From positions 230,666,803-230,726,802 of the forward strand of contig NC_081415.1 of NCBI RefSeq assembly GCF_030272615.1: DNA of 60,000 nt. The letters run 5' to 3'. The DNA is from Cryptomeria japonica. Taxonomy: Eukaryota > Streptophyta > Pinopsida > Cupressales > Cupressaceae. Shown here one piece after another: positions 12,614 through 25,226 of this stretch. Under the pieces are notes generated by a model. The model was not told the origin of the DNA. It saw only the letters and a program-made list of their open reading frames with translations, and ran no database searches. Numbering within the stretch: position 1 is the stretch's first letter; each line of letters starts with the position of its first letter. The position numbers and the translations under genes were made by a program.

Positions 12614-15600
12614 TCATGTCACCTCTTGAAGAATCAGTGTTAGATCAATTCCAAGCTTTTGGAACTCTGACTCCATCACCCATGTAGCCTTAGCATCATC
12701 CATTCCTTTCCATTTAATGAGGTGCTCCCAATAGGCTTGATGCCTAGTCTTCTTGGCAATTCTTGAACTTAATACCTTCTTGGCCTTAGGATTAGGCTTG
12801 GCCGGTATTTGAAGGTTATGCACATCATCTCAAATTTTTATGGGATTTCATACTACAACCTGGACTGGCCCCTTATATGCAACCAAGTATACTATGTTAA
12901 ATACTGGTGAGAAGCCTATGTCATTAGGAAGATCAACTTTGTATGCATTTTCACCATACTTAGCTAGAATGGCACATGGACCTATCCTCCTCATCTGCAA
13001 CTTGTTTGGCACACCTTGTTGTAGCCTTTCTTTGTTCAAGTACACCATAACAACATCCCCCACTTGAAATTATAGATTTCTCCTCTTTTCATCAACTTTT
13101 TATTTGATTTTGCTTGTGTTCTCCTTCAAAGCTTGCCTAACTGATTCATGGACCTCTTTCATGGACTGAGCAAAGTCCTCTGCATATCCACTTCTGATTG
13201 TTGCACTTCCTAAATCCCTCAACTCAAAAATGCCTCTTGGGTGCACACCATAGACTACTTCAAAAGGTCTTTTACTGGTAGTCCTATTTATGGTGTCATT
13301 GTATGCATATTCAGATTGAGCAAGTGCTTGATCCCATGTCTGCCCATACTCCTTGCTAAGGCATCTCAATAAATTTCCCAAACTTCTATTCACCACCTTG
13401 TTCTACCCATTTGTTTGAGGATGGTAGGTTGATCCAAAAGAGAGGTTTGTGCCAAACTTTTGCTATAATGTCTTCCAAAAATGACTCATAAATTTGGAGT
13501 CCCTATCTGAAACTATACTTAATGATAAACCATGTATCCTTACTATTTGCTTAAAGAACAACTGAGCTATGTGTCATGCATCATGAGTGGTCTTACAAGG
13601 CACAAAATGAGCCATTTTGCTAAATCTATCCACAATGACATAAATACTATCATATCCTTGCTTTGTCTTTGGCAAACCTACAATAAAGTCCATGCTAAGA
13701 CATTCCTATGGTCTAATTGGGATGGGAAGAGGTTGATACAAACCGACATTTGTTGAAGTACCCTTAGCTTTTTGGAAAACTATGCAAGTCTCCACATACC
13801 TCTTCACATCTTGATTTATCCTTGGCCAATAATAGAATCTCTAAACCAATTCTTGAGTCTTATTGACTCCAAAATGACCACTAAGGCTGCAAATGATTTT
13901 GATAATCCTTGCATACTTGGTAGGAACTTGAGAAGTCTTCATCCTATGGATACAAATCTTTAAAACTATCCACACCTATGCTTCTCAACTAAATTTCTTG
14001 GACTGTCAAGAGCCTCCTACTTAGTGCATCAACTACCTGGTTTTGCTGCCCTTTCTTGTGCTTAATGGTGAAAGTATAGGCCTGCATATGCTCCACCCAT
14101 TTCATGTGTTTGTGACTGAGTTTGTCTTGAGAATTCAGAAAACTTAATGCTTGGTTGTCCGTGTACACCACAAATTCTTTGGGTAGGAGATAGTGTCTCC
14201 ATTTTCTCAATGCTTGCACTAAAGCATACAACTCAAGATCATAAGAGGATTATTTCCTCTTGCATCACTTAGCTTCTCACTATGGAAGGCTACTGGTCTT
14301 CCCTCTTGGCTTAGTACAACACCTACTGCAACATTGCTTGCATCACACTCTATAATAAAAAAGTTTCTCAAAACAAGGTAACACTAGTACCGGTTGGGTA
14401 GCTATCTTCTCCTTCAAGGTTTCAAAACCTTTGTTTACTGCTTCACCCTACTGAAACTTGGCCTTCATACCACTTCTAATGGTGTCTAACATTGGGGCAC
14501 ATATAGCACTGAATTGTCTAATTAACTTCCTCTAGTACTAGTATAATCCATGGAAGCTTCTCACCTCTGTTGTTGATCTAGGAGTGGGCCAATTTACAAT
14601 GTCTTCAACCTTGCTTGGGTCCATCTTGAGGTTTCCTTGAGATAATACAAACCCAAGGTAAACCAATTCTTGCTTAACAAACTCACATTTCTCCAGATTC
14701 ATGGTTAGCTTCTCATCATATAATCTTTGTAATACATCTTGCAAATGACTAATATGTGCTGCTCTATCCTTACTAAAAATGAGAATATCATCAAGATATA
14801 CTACCACAAATTTACCTATGAAGTCCTTCATCACCTCATTCATGAGTCTCATGAAGGTGCTTGGAGGATTGGATAAGCCAAATGGAATTACAAGCCACTC
14901 ATAAAGACCTTCAGTAGTCTTAAATGCAGTCTTCCATTCATCACCCTCCTTGATTCTTATTTTATGATAGCCACTCTTAAGGTCAATCTTGGTAAAGTAC
15001 TTGGCTTCCCCTAAACAATCCATTAGGTCTTTTATTCTAGGAATAAGGAACCTATATCTGATGGTGATCCTATTTATGGCTCTAGAACTAGTACACAATC
15101 TCCAAGTACCACCTTTTTTTGGTGCCAACATGGTAGGGACAACACAAGGGCTAATACTCTTCCTAATTAGGCCTTGGTCTAAGAGCTCTTGGATTTGCTT
15201 GGCAATTTCAACATTTTGTTGAGGAGTCATTTTATAGGCTACCTTATTAGGCAAGGATGCTCCGACGATGAAATCTATTTGATGGCTTATGGTTCTTTTA
15301 GGAGGTAAAGTGGCTAGTTGTCCTAATTCACTTACTATACCTTTGAATGTCTTCAACAATTCTTGCACCTCTATTGGTAAAGCTTGTTGCTCTTTCTTGT
15401 CTTCTTCTTTGGGCTTCATCACAAGTGCAAACCCTATGCCTTCATCTTCCTCAAGTGTCTTTAAGAACTTCTTTTCACTCACCAAAAGAACATTAGGACC
15501 TGCTGCCCTTTTTTTACCTTCCTCAAGGATAGACTGAATCTTGAATGTGACTCCATTATTCTTGAATGAATATGCATTCTTGGCTCCATCATGGATAGCT

Positions 15601-15842
15601 TGTCTATCAAATTTCCATGGTCTTCCTAATAGAAGATGGCATGCATCCATGGGTAAGACATCACATAACACCTTGTCTTTATACCTCCCAATGGTAAAAT
15701 CCACCCATGCTTGCTCATTAACATGAACATGTTGTCCTTTGTTCAACCAAGTGACTCTATAGGGGTTGTTGTGAGGTACCCTCTGTAATTTGAGCTTGCT
15801 CACTGCCTCTTCTAACAATGTTATCTGTAGACCCTGAATCAA
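12614..15842 (-). pseudogene. Chromovirus pol: RT, RNase H, integrase and chromodomain, broken
   Basis: Reverse transcriptase spans 15200-14540 with VVYLDDIL at about 14800; the usual Asp of the CVDSRAIN motif is replaced (CTSSRAIN). RNase H follows at about 14320-13990 (VYTDNQALSF). Integrase (13900-13070) keeps MDFI and SDRDSKF, but its third catalytic residue is Lys instead of Glu and a stop stands two codons before it (13408). At the C terminus, 12820-12650, a chromodomain reads RHQAYWEHLIKWKG...ATWV, with the aromatic residues that bind methylated histone tails in the family. Stops lie at about 14535, 14450, 13705, 13575, 13465, 13408, 13098 and 12840. There is a frameshift at the gag junction near 15815. 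Confidence 0.9.
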
Positions 15843-17145
15843 TGATCACTTTGCACACTTTATCCAAAATCTTGCATTTGATCCTAAACAAGGACCTTCT
15901 TTGGCTAGGCTCTTCTCTGACCGATTCTTTGATTGAAGTTCTCCTTATCATCAAGTTGTCACCTACTTCTGATTCTAAGACAACTTCTAATGTTTTTATG
16001 CTTGAAGACTCTTCTTGAAGATAGCTCACTCTTCTTTCACCACCATGTGATGATAATCCCTTCTCTGGACACCTATATGCTAGATGACCAAGTTGGTTAC
16101 AATGGTAACACTTCATTGTTGCAAAGTATGAGGAACATCTACCTTGGATACTAGATCTTCCTTTGGAACCATTGTTTGATCCCCTTCCTCTATTGAATCC
16201 TCCTCTACTACTGCCACTATCTTGCCGCTCAGTGAGTTTAGACTCTCCTTGTGTTCGTTTTTCATAACTTCTTCCACCAAAGCCTCTTCTATGGCCTCTA
16301 TTGTCTTTTCCTCTTCCTCTACCCCTATTGTTGCTTGAATCATGTCTCATTTTTAGTTTTTCCTCCACCTTAAGGGCAAGTTGAAAGGTTTGATGGACTG
16401 TTTTTGGGCTCATTAAACTAATTTCTTCTTGGATGTTCCACTATAGGCCATTTAGGTACCTAGCAACCTTGAGACTCTCCTCTTCTACCACATGAAATCT
16501 AAGGCTAAGTTTGTCAAACTCTTCGGTGTATCTACTAACATCAAGATCTTTTTGCCTTAAATTTTGCCTCTTCATATGAATCTGCACTTCATACTCATCA
16601 GGGAGATAGACTTCTTTGATTTTGACTAACATCCCCATCGAAGAAGAGATGGGTGCTTTGCCCATTTTCTTCCTCTCATCTTCTACAAATTGCCACCATG
16701 TGAGAGTAGCTCCTCTCATCTTGGACTTGGCTACCCTAACTCTCTGGGCTTCAGTTTTGCATTCACACTCAAAGTGGTTCTCCATACCTTCTATCCATTC
16801 TAGGACCACTTCTGCCTCCATCTTGCGAGTGAAAAATGGAAATCCTTCCAGTGACTTGCCACTCAAGGCCTTCAGTGCCTTCAAGAAAGGTTCTTGCTCT
16901 AAGATAGGATCAGGTTTAGGTATCTTGTCTATCTTTGCCACTTCTTTACCCTTTCCTTCTACTCCTTCCACTTTTACATACACTTCTACTGCCTTGGTCT
17001 CAAGTACATCACCAAGATTACTCTCCAATCTTTCCAACTTTTCCTTCAGGAGCCTGTTCTCTTCCTCCTGATCTTCCACTTTCCTTGCCAATTCAACATT
17101 GGTCACCATGTTGTCTCCAACTGATTCTCCTGACAACAAGGACAT
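15757..17145 (-). pseudogene. Chromovirus gag and protease, broken
   Basis: The likely start is ATG 17145; the frame is open upstream through the primer site. The N-terminal 60 residues form a coiled coil (LARKVEDQEEENRLL). A Ty3 gag core follows (WWQFVEDERKKMG, LPDEYEVQ). A TAG at about 16438 interrupts (NGL stop WNIQ), then reading resumes. An Arg/Gly-rich stretch and a good zinc knuckle (CYHCNQLGHLAYRC, about 16110-16070) precede the protease motif IIDSGSTDN at about 15830. The frame then shifts by one into the long pol reading. The length is normal for a chromovirus Gag. Confidence 0.9.
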
Positions 17146-17170
17146 CAACCTTACTAGCCCAAATCTTGTA

Positions 17171-17183
17171 GGCTTTGATACCA
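17171..17183 (-). promoter_or_regulatory. Chromovirus primer-binding site
   Basis: The minus strand reads TGGTATCAAAGCC, three bases inside the 5' LTR tip. It resembles the initiator tRNA-Met complement TGGTATCAGAGC. Confidence 0.8.
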
Positions 17184-17186
17184 ATT

Positions 17187-18806
17187 TGATAGGGGTTCAC
17201 CTAGCCTACTCAACACTTCCTAAGTTGATGTTGCTCAATTCTACCAACTCACCAAGCCTAGTTTCTTTCTAGGCCTCCAATTCCTTCTCACTCTCTTCTA
17301 GGGCTTGATTCTTGTTCCTACTAGGGTGTTTTCTTTAGGTGTTTTGGTTAGGAACCCTATTAATTCACTGTGCTTCTCAGGTGCTCAATTCTGGCCTCTT
17401 AGCCTCAACTTGTCATAATGACCCCCAATTGATATGAGATGTTGTAGAGGTATAATAAGGTCTTCTAACATGTTTTTAGTGCATATGGAGTCCATTAGTG
17501 GATTTAAACCTTAAGATTTCCTACCGGTTTCACAATCTTGCTCGGAAAAGGGCTACAAGGAATTAGGCCTAATTAGGCCTCCAAGACCAATTTTCTAGGG
17601 CTCGGAGGAAAACAAATCAAAGAAATTTCAAAAAAGTTTAACTTTCCTTCAATAATACACCTATGCCTGATAGATTTTTGTGGTTTTAGGCCCTGGTCTG
17701 ACCGTACAAGGTATGAACCCCAAAATGAGGGTTTGTAGGGTTTTTAAGGGCTTTAATGGGCAGTGAGTAAGCAATTTGGGGTTTTTCTATTAAATGGATT
17801 CTTCAAGACTCCTCCTTGTACATACAAGTCTGCCCCAACCCCATGAACTCCTCCAAATTTAGAAATGGTGTTCTTTCATTCACCTCTGCACTCTTCAACA
17901 CTTTTTCACCTCTTCTTCTCTAGCCGGGTTGCTCCTGGTCTCGCCTAGAATGAGGTGACAATCATAGCCAAACAATTCTCCAACACTTGAATCTGAATAT
18001 TTACAATGTATAGAAGGTTGCAAACCATGCCCCAACTAGCTCTGATGGCGACATGTGTGGGACTCATGGGGCAACCATATTTACAAGAAAATAACTATTT
18101 ACAAGCCAAAACTGGCTACTTGTGAATTGAATCACTTCAACAATAGTAAATACTAATTGCAATGCTTGAAAAATAAAATCCTACTCTACAACATAATACT
18201 AAATCTTAATCCATCATTGGATTCATGTATTCAATCCATTAAACCTTCAAAGAATGCAAAAATTGACCAAAAACAAAGAAAAGTGCAGTACAAAATCTTG
18301 TATTCTGATTATTGATTTCAAAATCCAAGTATGCCAACCTTGGTAAGCATGCAAGAGGGGGTTTATATATCTTTCCCATGTGTGGAGTCCTTCCAAGGTG
18401 TTGGAAAATTCTTAAATCCACCGCTAACCAATTTCAGGACAAAAGTTGTCATGACAACTTTTTGCAACTTCATGATTTTTGCACTTTTGATCTCTCCCAC
18501 CTAAGAGACCTATATCTAGTCATCACATATGACATTTTGAACATGTCTAAGGCCTATTTAACCCTCTCTAATGCTTTTTCCAACTTTTAGCACTTTTGAC
18601 CAACAAAAAGGCCAAACACCTACTCAAACTCACTATTTACACAAAAATGCAAACCTAGGTAAAATGAACACCACCTAGGCCTACATTGAACAATTACACA
18701 CTCTTGGACCCTCCTGGAGTCCTTATTCCCTCATGAATTGGCTAGGGTCAGTACAAGCCAAAATTTGCAAAAACAAGAAAGCTAGAACCTAGGTGCTCCT
18801 GCACCA
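17187..18806 (-). repeat. Chromovirus 5' LTR
   Basis: It runs TGATAGGGG to CCTGCACCA in plus orientation, homologous to 10952-12590, and is followed by TSD GGTTC at 18807-18811. TATATAAA on the minus strand at 18362-18369 is the probable promoter. Confidence 0.92.
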
Positions 18807-18811
18807 GGTTC

Positions 18812-20090
18812 TCCTGTCGGTTTAGACCCAAAACCTATTTCAGTATCTATTCTATGCAAGACATTCTGCACAAAAGTAGACATCTATTCTATTTTCTTCT
18901 CCCTTCTCTTTCTATTAAAGCTAGTTTTGACTTCAAAGGCCTTCTCTTTCTATTAAAGCCATTTTTGACTTCAAAGACCTTCTCTTCCATCATGGAAAAA
19001 TGCTTCATTTTGTCATCCAATGGGGCATCTAGCAACATTTTTGCATAGAGGTCCAAAATTTTGTCATCCACGTCATATCCAAGCTATGTGACCCAGATGG
19101 TCCTTGGTTCAACTACCTCCATAAGAGTTTCATTGGTCTTCACCATGAAACAAATATCAATGGAGTATTTCTCCACAATGTTCTTTGATAATCTCTCCCT
19201 CTGCCTCATGTTTTCCTAAAATGATTTTAAGTAACCCCAAAAAATTTCATCTCTGCTGGTACCAAGACTGGTGATTGCTTCCTTGATCTGCATACCTACC
19301 GGTATGTCATACACCCAATGCTTCTTTCCAAGACCAGGTAGCTCATTCATGAAGTAAAGCATCAGACATACAATGATATTTCCATATCTAAAAGTTCCTT
19401 TCTTAACTCCCTTAATCTTTCCAAGATTTAACATTAGCTCACTCCTCAACCTTTCACATAAATCATATTTTGCATCATTCCTTAACATATGATATGCGAC
19501 ATGAATGCAAGAACTAGCAATAGAATTCAATCTGCTAGATTTAGACCTTATAATCGATTATCATACTTGCAAATTTCACATCAGTGTCGGTGATTGTGTT
19601 GATCCCCATTGATCTGTGATCATGAGTTGCACTGGTGATTGTGCTGATCCTCATTGATCTTTGATCATGTAAGGCCGATCCAACTAGATAAACTCGTTGT
19701 GAACCCTACTCAGAACATATATGATCATCTCATCCTTGAATTATGGTATGTATAGAATACCGGTTAACCCTAGATCCTCAATTGCTTTGAATTTTGGCTT
19801 GATGGTTCTGGAGCTACCTAGTATCACAGATTGATACATGCTTTTTATCTCTTTTGTGCCTAGATCCTCTAGGGTACAATGAATGTATGCAATTATGGCT
19901 TCAACATACATCACGCCATTAGGAACCCTAGAAAATGCTCCCACAGAGTCTTCCTTCTTAGCAATCAAGGGAACCTCCTTGAATACAAGCCTCAACCTAT
20001 CCTTAACCTCAACAACAGTGGGGTTTGCAATGAAATTAGGAGCTGAAGATATAGATGCTATTTTGAAGAATACCTGAAAGTGAACGCCGG
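18812..20090 (-). pseudogene. ORF2 of the pol-less element, N-terminal part
   Basis: On the minus strand the reading is clear at 20080-19740 (FKIASISSAPNFIANPTVVE and on) and 19550-19216 (YDIPVGMQIKEAITSLG, ERLRSELMLNLGKIKGVKKG). It is clear again at 19090-18812, ending GFGSKPTGEP, which joins in frame to TVASTLEV at 10951. A stop-rich patch lies at 19740-19560. The composition is that of a globular protein with helices and a short hydrophobic run (NIIVCLMLYFMNEL). I recognise no domain. Together with the three later segments the protein would be roughly 1,000 residues. Confidence 0.6.
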
Positions 20091-20300
20091 TTGGAAGATT
20101 GAGTGCTTCTCAAACAACTGCTCAAAATCCTTTCAGAATGCCTTTGCATGCTCTTAATTCGCCTGAAATTCACCTTTCCTTCGCTTTGAATGCTTGAATG
20201 CTCATTGAGTGAAAATGAATCCACTTACCCTTTTTATCAGTGAATAAAACCCTAATCTTTCACTATCATAAATGCTTCGCAAACAACCCTACTGGATGTT
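20091..20300 (-). other. Junction between ORF1 and ORF2 of the pol-less element
   Basis: Frames are broken here. Parts of the ORF2 start (AFQKDFEQLFEK-like, shifted by one base) can be read on the minus strand at about 20160-20090. The true ORF2 start codon cannot be fixed. Confidence 0.4.
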
Positions 20301-21621
20301 AGTTTCATAGTCTTGTGTCGGGTGAACCTTCATTAATCAAAACTCTCCATATCTCTTCCAGATCTCCTTAGATCTCCTCCGAGATAATATGCAAGATTTT
20401 GCAATGAGTTTTCCAACCCCTAAGGCTTATGCCTTAGTTACTAGTGGAATTTTCTATCGGTGGAGGAATACCTTATTCTACCGGTGGAGTAATTGGTGTA
20501 GATCCATCTCCACTTGGTCCTTTAGATTTTCTAACACATCTCTTGGTGTGATCTTGTTGTATTTAATCTACCTTATGCTTTCCTTTCTCATTATCTTTAT
20601 CATTGCTAACCGGTTGAATCTTGCTTTTGCAGTACTTAGCAATATGACCTATTTTGTTGCATGCATAACATGTAACATTGTTCTTCTAAATTTCTTTGAC
20701 ATATTTGGTATCATTCCTTGACCTATAGTGATTATCAAAATTTACAAACTTTCTACATGCATGACATTTAACATTCATTCTGCAGTCATCTGACTTATGA
20801 CCATACTTCTTGCAATTTGTGTATTGACCGAGAACAAAATTGTATTTTTGATTTGCTCTATTTCTACATTGTTTATCCATATGCCCAATTTTATTGCAAA
20901 CAAAACATCTACCATTGAATTTATAAACATTATATTGCCTTACTGGTTTCCTCTATTCTAATGAGTTATGCACACCGGTTGTCTGATGTGCAGTACCAGA
21001 GCTTTCATCTTGTACAAATCCAAGTCCTCTAGAATCATCACTGTGCCTTTGTCCTTTCAACAAGTCATCTAATTGTGCAACACTGATCCTAAAATTTTCT
21101 TTGTACTCACTTTCAGTAGTCAGATCATCTCTTAGAGATATTACTTGTCTTTCAAGTTCTTGTTCATTATTCTGGGATTGCACCAAACTAGTTTTCAACA
21201 TATCATTCTCATGAGCCAATATGTCACATTCCTTAGATTTTTTCTTTAGAGACGTAGCAAGATTTTATTCTTTCTTCTTTCTATCCTCAATATCCTTAGA
21301 CATCCTCATTGTCAGGTCTTGCATTTCATTTTGCATGAGCATGTTTGTTTGACTCAGTTTTTGACATTGTTCCTTGAGAGCATTATCATCATCTTGTTTT
21401 TGCAATAGTTCCTTCCTTCTTGCTTGAGAAGATGATAACCTTTCTTGCAGGACAAGAATGAATTCATTTGCAGAATTCAGTTCATCTTGTAGTTTCAAGT
21501 TCTTCATCCTTTCAACATCATAATCCTTAAGAGCCATCTCAAGTTGCTTCTCCATAACCGTGCCTAAAGATTCCAGTTTCAGAATCTTCCTCAACCTGTT
21601 AAAATTCCTCTGAGGTACCCA
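20301..21621 (-). pseudogene. ORF1 of the pol-less element: coiled coil plus four zinc knuckles
   Basis: Reading begins almost directly after the primer site. About 220 residues of heptad-rich coiled coil follow (LKLQDELNSANEF, LKEQCQKLSQTNML, LERQVISLRDDL), with stops at about 21262 and 20950. Then come four CCHC-type knuckles: 20866-20907 intact (CFVCNKIGHMDKQC), two decayed ones at about 20820-20720 (Cys to Tyr, His to Asn, Cys to Tyr), and 20629-20670 intact (CYACNKIGHIAKYC). Such knuckles bind nucleic acid in Gag nucleocapsids. No capsid-like gag core is visible, which is unusual. The reading fades into stops after 20600. Confidence 0.7.
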
Positions 21622-21633
21622 GATCTGATACCA
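21622..21633 (-). promoter_or_regulatory. Primer-binding site of the pol-less element
   Basis: The minus strand reads TGGTATCAGATC two bases inside the LTR. It differs from the initiator tRNA-Met complement (TGGTATCAGAGC) at one base. Confidence 0.88.
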
Positions 21634-21635
21634 AT

Positions 21636-22519
21636 TGTTGAGATGCAAGAACACTGAGAGGGGGGGTGAATAAGTGTTTTGTCGGTAAGATAAGATTTTA
21701 TGCTTTTATACCAAACACATATAAACCGGTAAACAAATAAACATATAACTAGAAGCAAATGAACTATCCACATGAATTAACACAATAAAACACAAAATTT
21801 ATACGTGGAAAACCTCAAAGAGGAAAAACCACAGTGGGATTTGTGACCCACAATATCAATTCACTGGCCATATAAAATATATTACATATAATGGGGGCTT
21901 GCACATGCAGGAAGGTACACTGCCTAGAGCACACTGCTCATCACTAAAGAGTCTCACTGACTACAACCTTCTATTGAAGTAAAACAATGAAAGTGAACTC
22001 ACAAAATGCATCTTCTATGCCAAAGAGAGTTCCGGTTATAGCTCTGCTTTGTACCGGTTCATAAAATATGAACACTACTACTGGTATCACCTTCCCTCCA
22101 AAAATGTCTTATAAAATTTTTACAGATCATTGCATGATGCATACAAATGATCTTCATATTCCACAATCCTCACAATTTCTATCCTTGCATAACCCTTAAT
22201 TGATTTTTCATATGCATCATAATGTCCTAACACATTGAACTATATACCCATACAAATAATATGTCTTATGTCGACTTCCAATGCATTATAAAAGATATGC
22301 AATGTCGACTTTATAGAATAATTACAAAATGATTTTCTAAATAAACCTTCCTTGATGTCGGCTTCCCTGAAGTGTTGGATGCTGGTGCCAGTGTAGCCCT
22401 GAATGCTCTAAAGCCAGTATCTACCGGTAAATGCCTCATAATACTGGTAAATGATTCCCATCGAATCTTGTTGCCATCAATGACAACAAAATGAATCCAA
22501 TGAGTGTCAATTGCCAACA
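21636..22519 (-). repeat. 5' LTR of the pol-less element
   Basis: This 884-bp LTR has tips TGTTGAGATG and TTGCCAACA in plus orientation. It contains a run of seven G at about 21661 and the GAGGAAAAACCACAGTGGGA block at about 21821-21840 shared with copia LTRs. Confidence 0.9.
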
Positions 22520-23643
22520 CTAATAATCAGAAGAAAACTGAGAGGGGGGGGTGGGTGAATCAATTGTCATAGATTACAAGAACCATTAGCAATTTAAACT
22601 TTAATACCGGAACCCAAAACATTAATATTGGATAAAAGCCATCCACATAACACAAATATTTGTACATGGAAAACCTGGTAAAGGGAAAAAACACAGTGGG
22701 AAGCCTACCCACAGTCAGATAATACTTCTATAGTAAGTATGTGAATTACAATTGAGGGGCCAACACTTGCAAGAAGACCAACAACCTAGAGTGCACTGCT
22801 CATCACAAAAGGAGTCCCACTGACTACATATAAATCCAGACTACAATCCAGAGAAGTGTTGAACTGAAAAAGATAGCATCTCCTATGCCTGAGTACAGTT
22901 CTGGTTAAGCTCAATACCGCGGGTGTAAATCCTCTTACATAAATCCAATTCAATCTTCAATGATCAACCATCTCCTTTGCTAGAATGATATTACTTTATT
23001 TTCACATTACATTCCTTGACCATGAACTTTTACAACAACCATGATGATCTACAATGAGATCTTACATCAATATATACAAACTTTGGACCCTAAAAAATTA
23101 GGTCGGCTAGTAGATAATAAACCAATTACATAATTACAAACCATGTTAGCCTAAGGCCAAACAAAAATAATATCCAAGACATCCCAAAAAATACATCAAT
23201 AGATCCTATCCACATGTTACATTAAATCTGATCCATAACCTAGATCAACCGGGACCAAGAATAGGTCCATATGCCACAACAATGATCTTCATCAGCTAAG
23301 TCTCAAACATACCAATAGCATCCTAAAAAATCCATTCTCCATCAAAAGCTCTGCTAGTGAAACCCTTGTCGGAACTAGAAACCAATCTTCTAAGCAAGCA
23401 GAATAGCATCCGATCTCTAGACCAAAACCAACTAACCAAATATGAGCATAAGTATAATGAACATGCCAATTCCATCACCAAACTATACAAGATCCTACCA
23501 GATCACGCCAGATCTAAGTTAGCCAGAAACCACTCATCCTACCGAGACCAGAAGGGTGCCAGTAAAGCATCCAAATAGCTAGTGTTGGCATCAATGATAA
23601 AACATCAATGCAACACATAATCAATTCCACCGAATGGCCAACA
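22520..23643 (-). repeat. Copia-type LTR cut at its 3' end by the pol-less element
   Basis: In minus orientation it starts TGTTGGCCATTCGG at 23643. It contains the shared GGGAAAAAACACAGTGGGA block at 22683 and the G-run GAGGGGGGGGTGGGTGAATCA at about 22542. It stops at 22520, where the neighbouring element begins. It is either a solo LTR or the 5' LTR of an element whose body lies left of the window; no polypurine tract lies beyond 23643, so it is not a 3' LTR. Confidence 0.75.
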
Positions 23644-25221
23644 TACTTTTCCCACAAAATAGATCAGTAAACTAATCTTAGATTACTTACCCATAAGAAG
23701 ATAAACATGGAAGATTATACACATGAAACACGAGATATGACATGGAAAACCCAATAAGGGAAAGGCCATAGAGAATGTTAGTTCTATTATGAAAACAACG
23801 GTTAATATTATTATTACAATATGGCTCACTATGAGAAAATCTCACTGCAGGTGGGTTCATTGCTTGGTTAAAATAGCTAGAAAAAGAAAGAGGGCTCACT
23901 GCCCAAAAGAGGAAGGAAGAAAGAAAGAATCCACCATTGGAACACACAATTGACTTGTTAGAAGAAACCTTGGGCTCATTACCACGGGTACCAAACAATA
24001 TTAGCACACAACCATATTGTTCATCTACAACCAATAATAACTTCACCCAAACCAACAAAAGATAGATCTTCTTTTCAATCCAATTCCTCTATTTCTTTCC
24101 ATCATATTCCTCATTACAATCATTCTTCATTATATTGATATCTAAAATAAAATTCTCAAGTCAGCCGAAGAGATAAAGAAATACAATTCAAAATAGGTCT
24201 TCACTAAGAATTCCCATGGTGGGAAGGAATGAGAAGTAGACCACACCATGATGCAACAACACTCTATCCAAATGCCACAATCACCAGAGAAAAAGATAGA
24301 GCATCTAAGGTTAACCGAAATTGAACAAATCATATCCAAAACCCCAACTTCGGAGCACACCAACACATGTTGAATTAGAATAACAAAGATAAACACATGA
24401 ATAACATAAATCTAAAATCTCATCAATAGAACTAAAAATGCGGAGGAATGCATAGCATTGCAACTTCTATCAGAAAACATCATTATTGCATAGAGTTACA
24501 GAGCATATCTTCCGGACCTCCAAAACACGAGAAAAATAGCTCAAGGAAATATACAAAAACATATCAACATATCATGAACACATCTGCAACATATCGACAA
24601 TGTGGAGCAAAACCGAACACAAAAACACATAATCAGTACATTGACATCAATGACAACCATACTGACACATCAAACATCTTCACATTTGCAACAAAACATA
24701 TATCTAGATACTTCTATATAAACATATCAAGAATATTAAAATAAATATATACCTCTTGCAATGCGAAGTCAACTATGCCTGAAGCGGACAACATTGATGT
24801 AAAGCTGATTGGTTGCTACATAAAAATGACAAGAATGTGAGACAATAAAATTATGTTCAATTTCCTTTCCTCAGTTAGTAGTTGTGGTGTCAGAGGCTAG
24901 GAAACATGGCACCTCACCCACACAGAGAGTTTCCTACAATAGTAAAATGAGATCGACATGTATAAATTAATACATAGTTTATTTAATGGGAATTTAAATA
25001 AAATATCAATATACAAATTAAAATTTATAAACATGTATCTACACAAAAGTATACCATGTAATTCTCTAGGCCAAATGAAATGATCGACATGGTGCCCTAA
25101 TGGACAAGTGTCAAATCATCCTTTGACATCAACTGTTAAATCCCACATAAATATACATGTTATTACTAATACCTCTCATAAATATTATTTTTTAAAATTA
25201 AATTTATTGTACTATTAAATT
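23644..25221. other. Decayed LTR-like, non-coding stretch
   Basis: There is no convincing reading frame. At 23734-23765 it has ACATGGAAAACCCAATAAGG and GAAAGGCCA, the conserved block of the copia LTRs, so the left part is probably an old minus-strand LTR. No tips or duplications were found. The right part (24730-25221) is AT-rich with no recognised content. Confidence 0.4.
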
Positions 25222-25226
25222 AGAAG

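Larger units (their letters stand above)
10952..18806 (-). mobile_element. Ty3/gypsy chromovirus with both LTRs
   Basis: This 7.9-kb element has LTRs at 10952-12590 and 17187-18806 and TSD GGTTC at 10947-10951 and 18807-18811. Order on the minus strand is gag, protease, reverse transcriptase, RNase H, integrase, chromodomain, which marks the chromovirus branch of Ty3/gypsy. The LTRs are about 90-93% identical by eye over the parts compared. It is inserted in ORF2 of the pol-less element. Confidence 0.93.
1..22519 (-). mobile_element. Non-autonomous LTR retrotransposon without pol, with three nested insertions
   Basis: Sequence 1-468 is a copy of 22052-22519 with no net length change, so both are parts of the two LTRs of one minus-strand element whose left end lies outside the window. 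A primer site abuts the right LTR and a polypurine tract abuts the left LTR. Three insertions (2161-8899, 9086-10724, 10952-18806) have split it. Without them the internal region is about 4.9 kb. It encodes a coiled-coil/zinc-knuckle ORF1 and a long unrecognised ORF2. No protease, integrase, reverse transcriptase or RNase H reading of its own is visible; all pol sequence in this span belongs to the inserts. Copia-type proteins probably moved it, since its cis signals match copia A and copia C. Confidence 0.85.
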
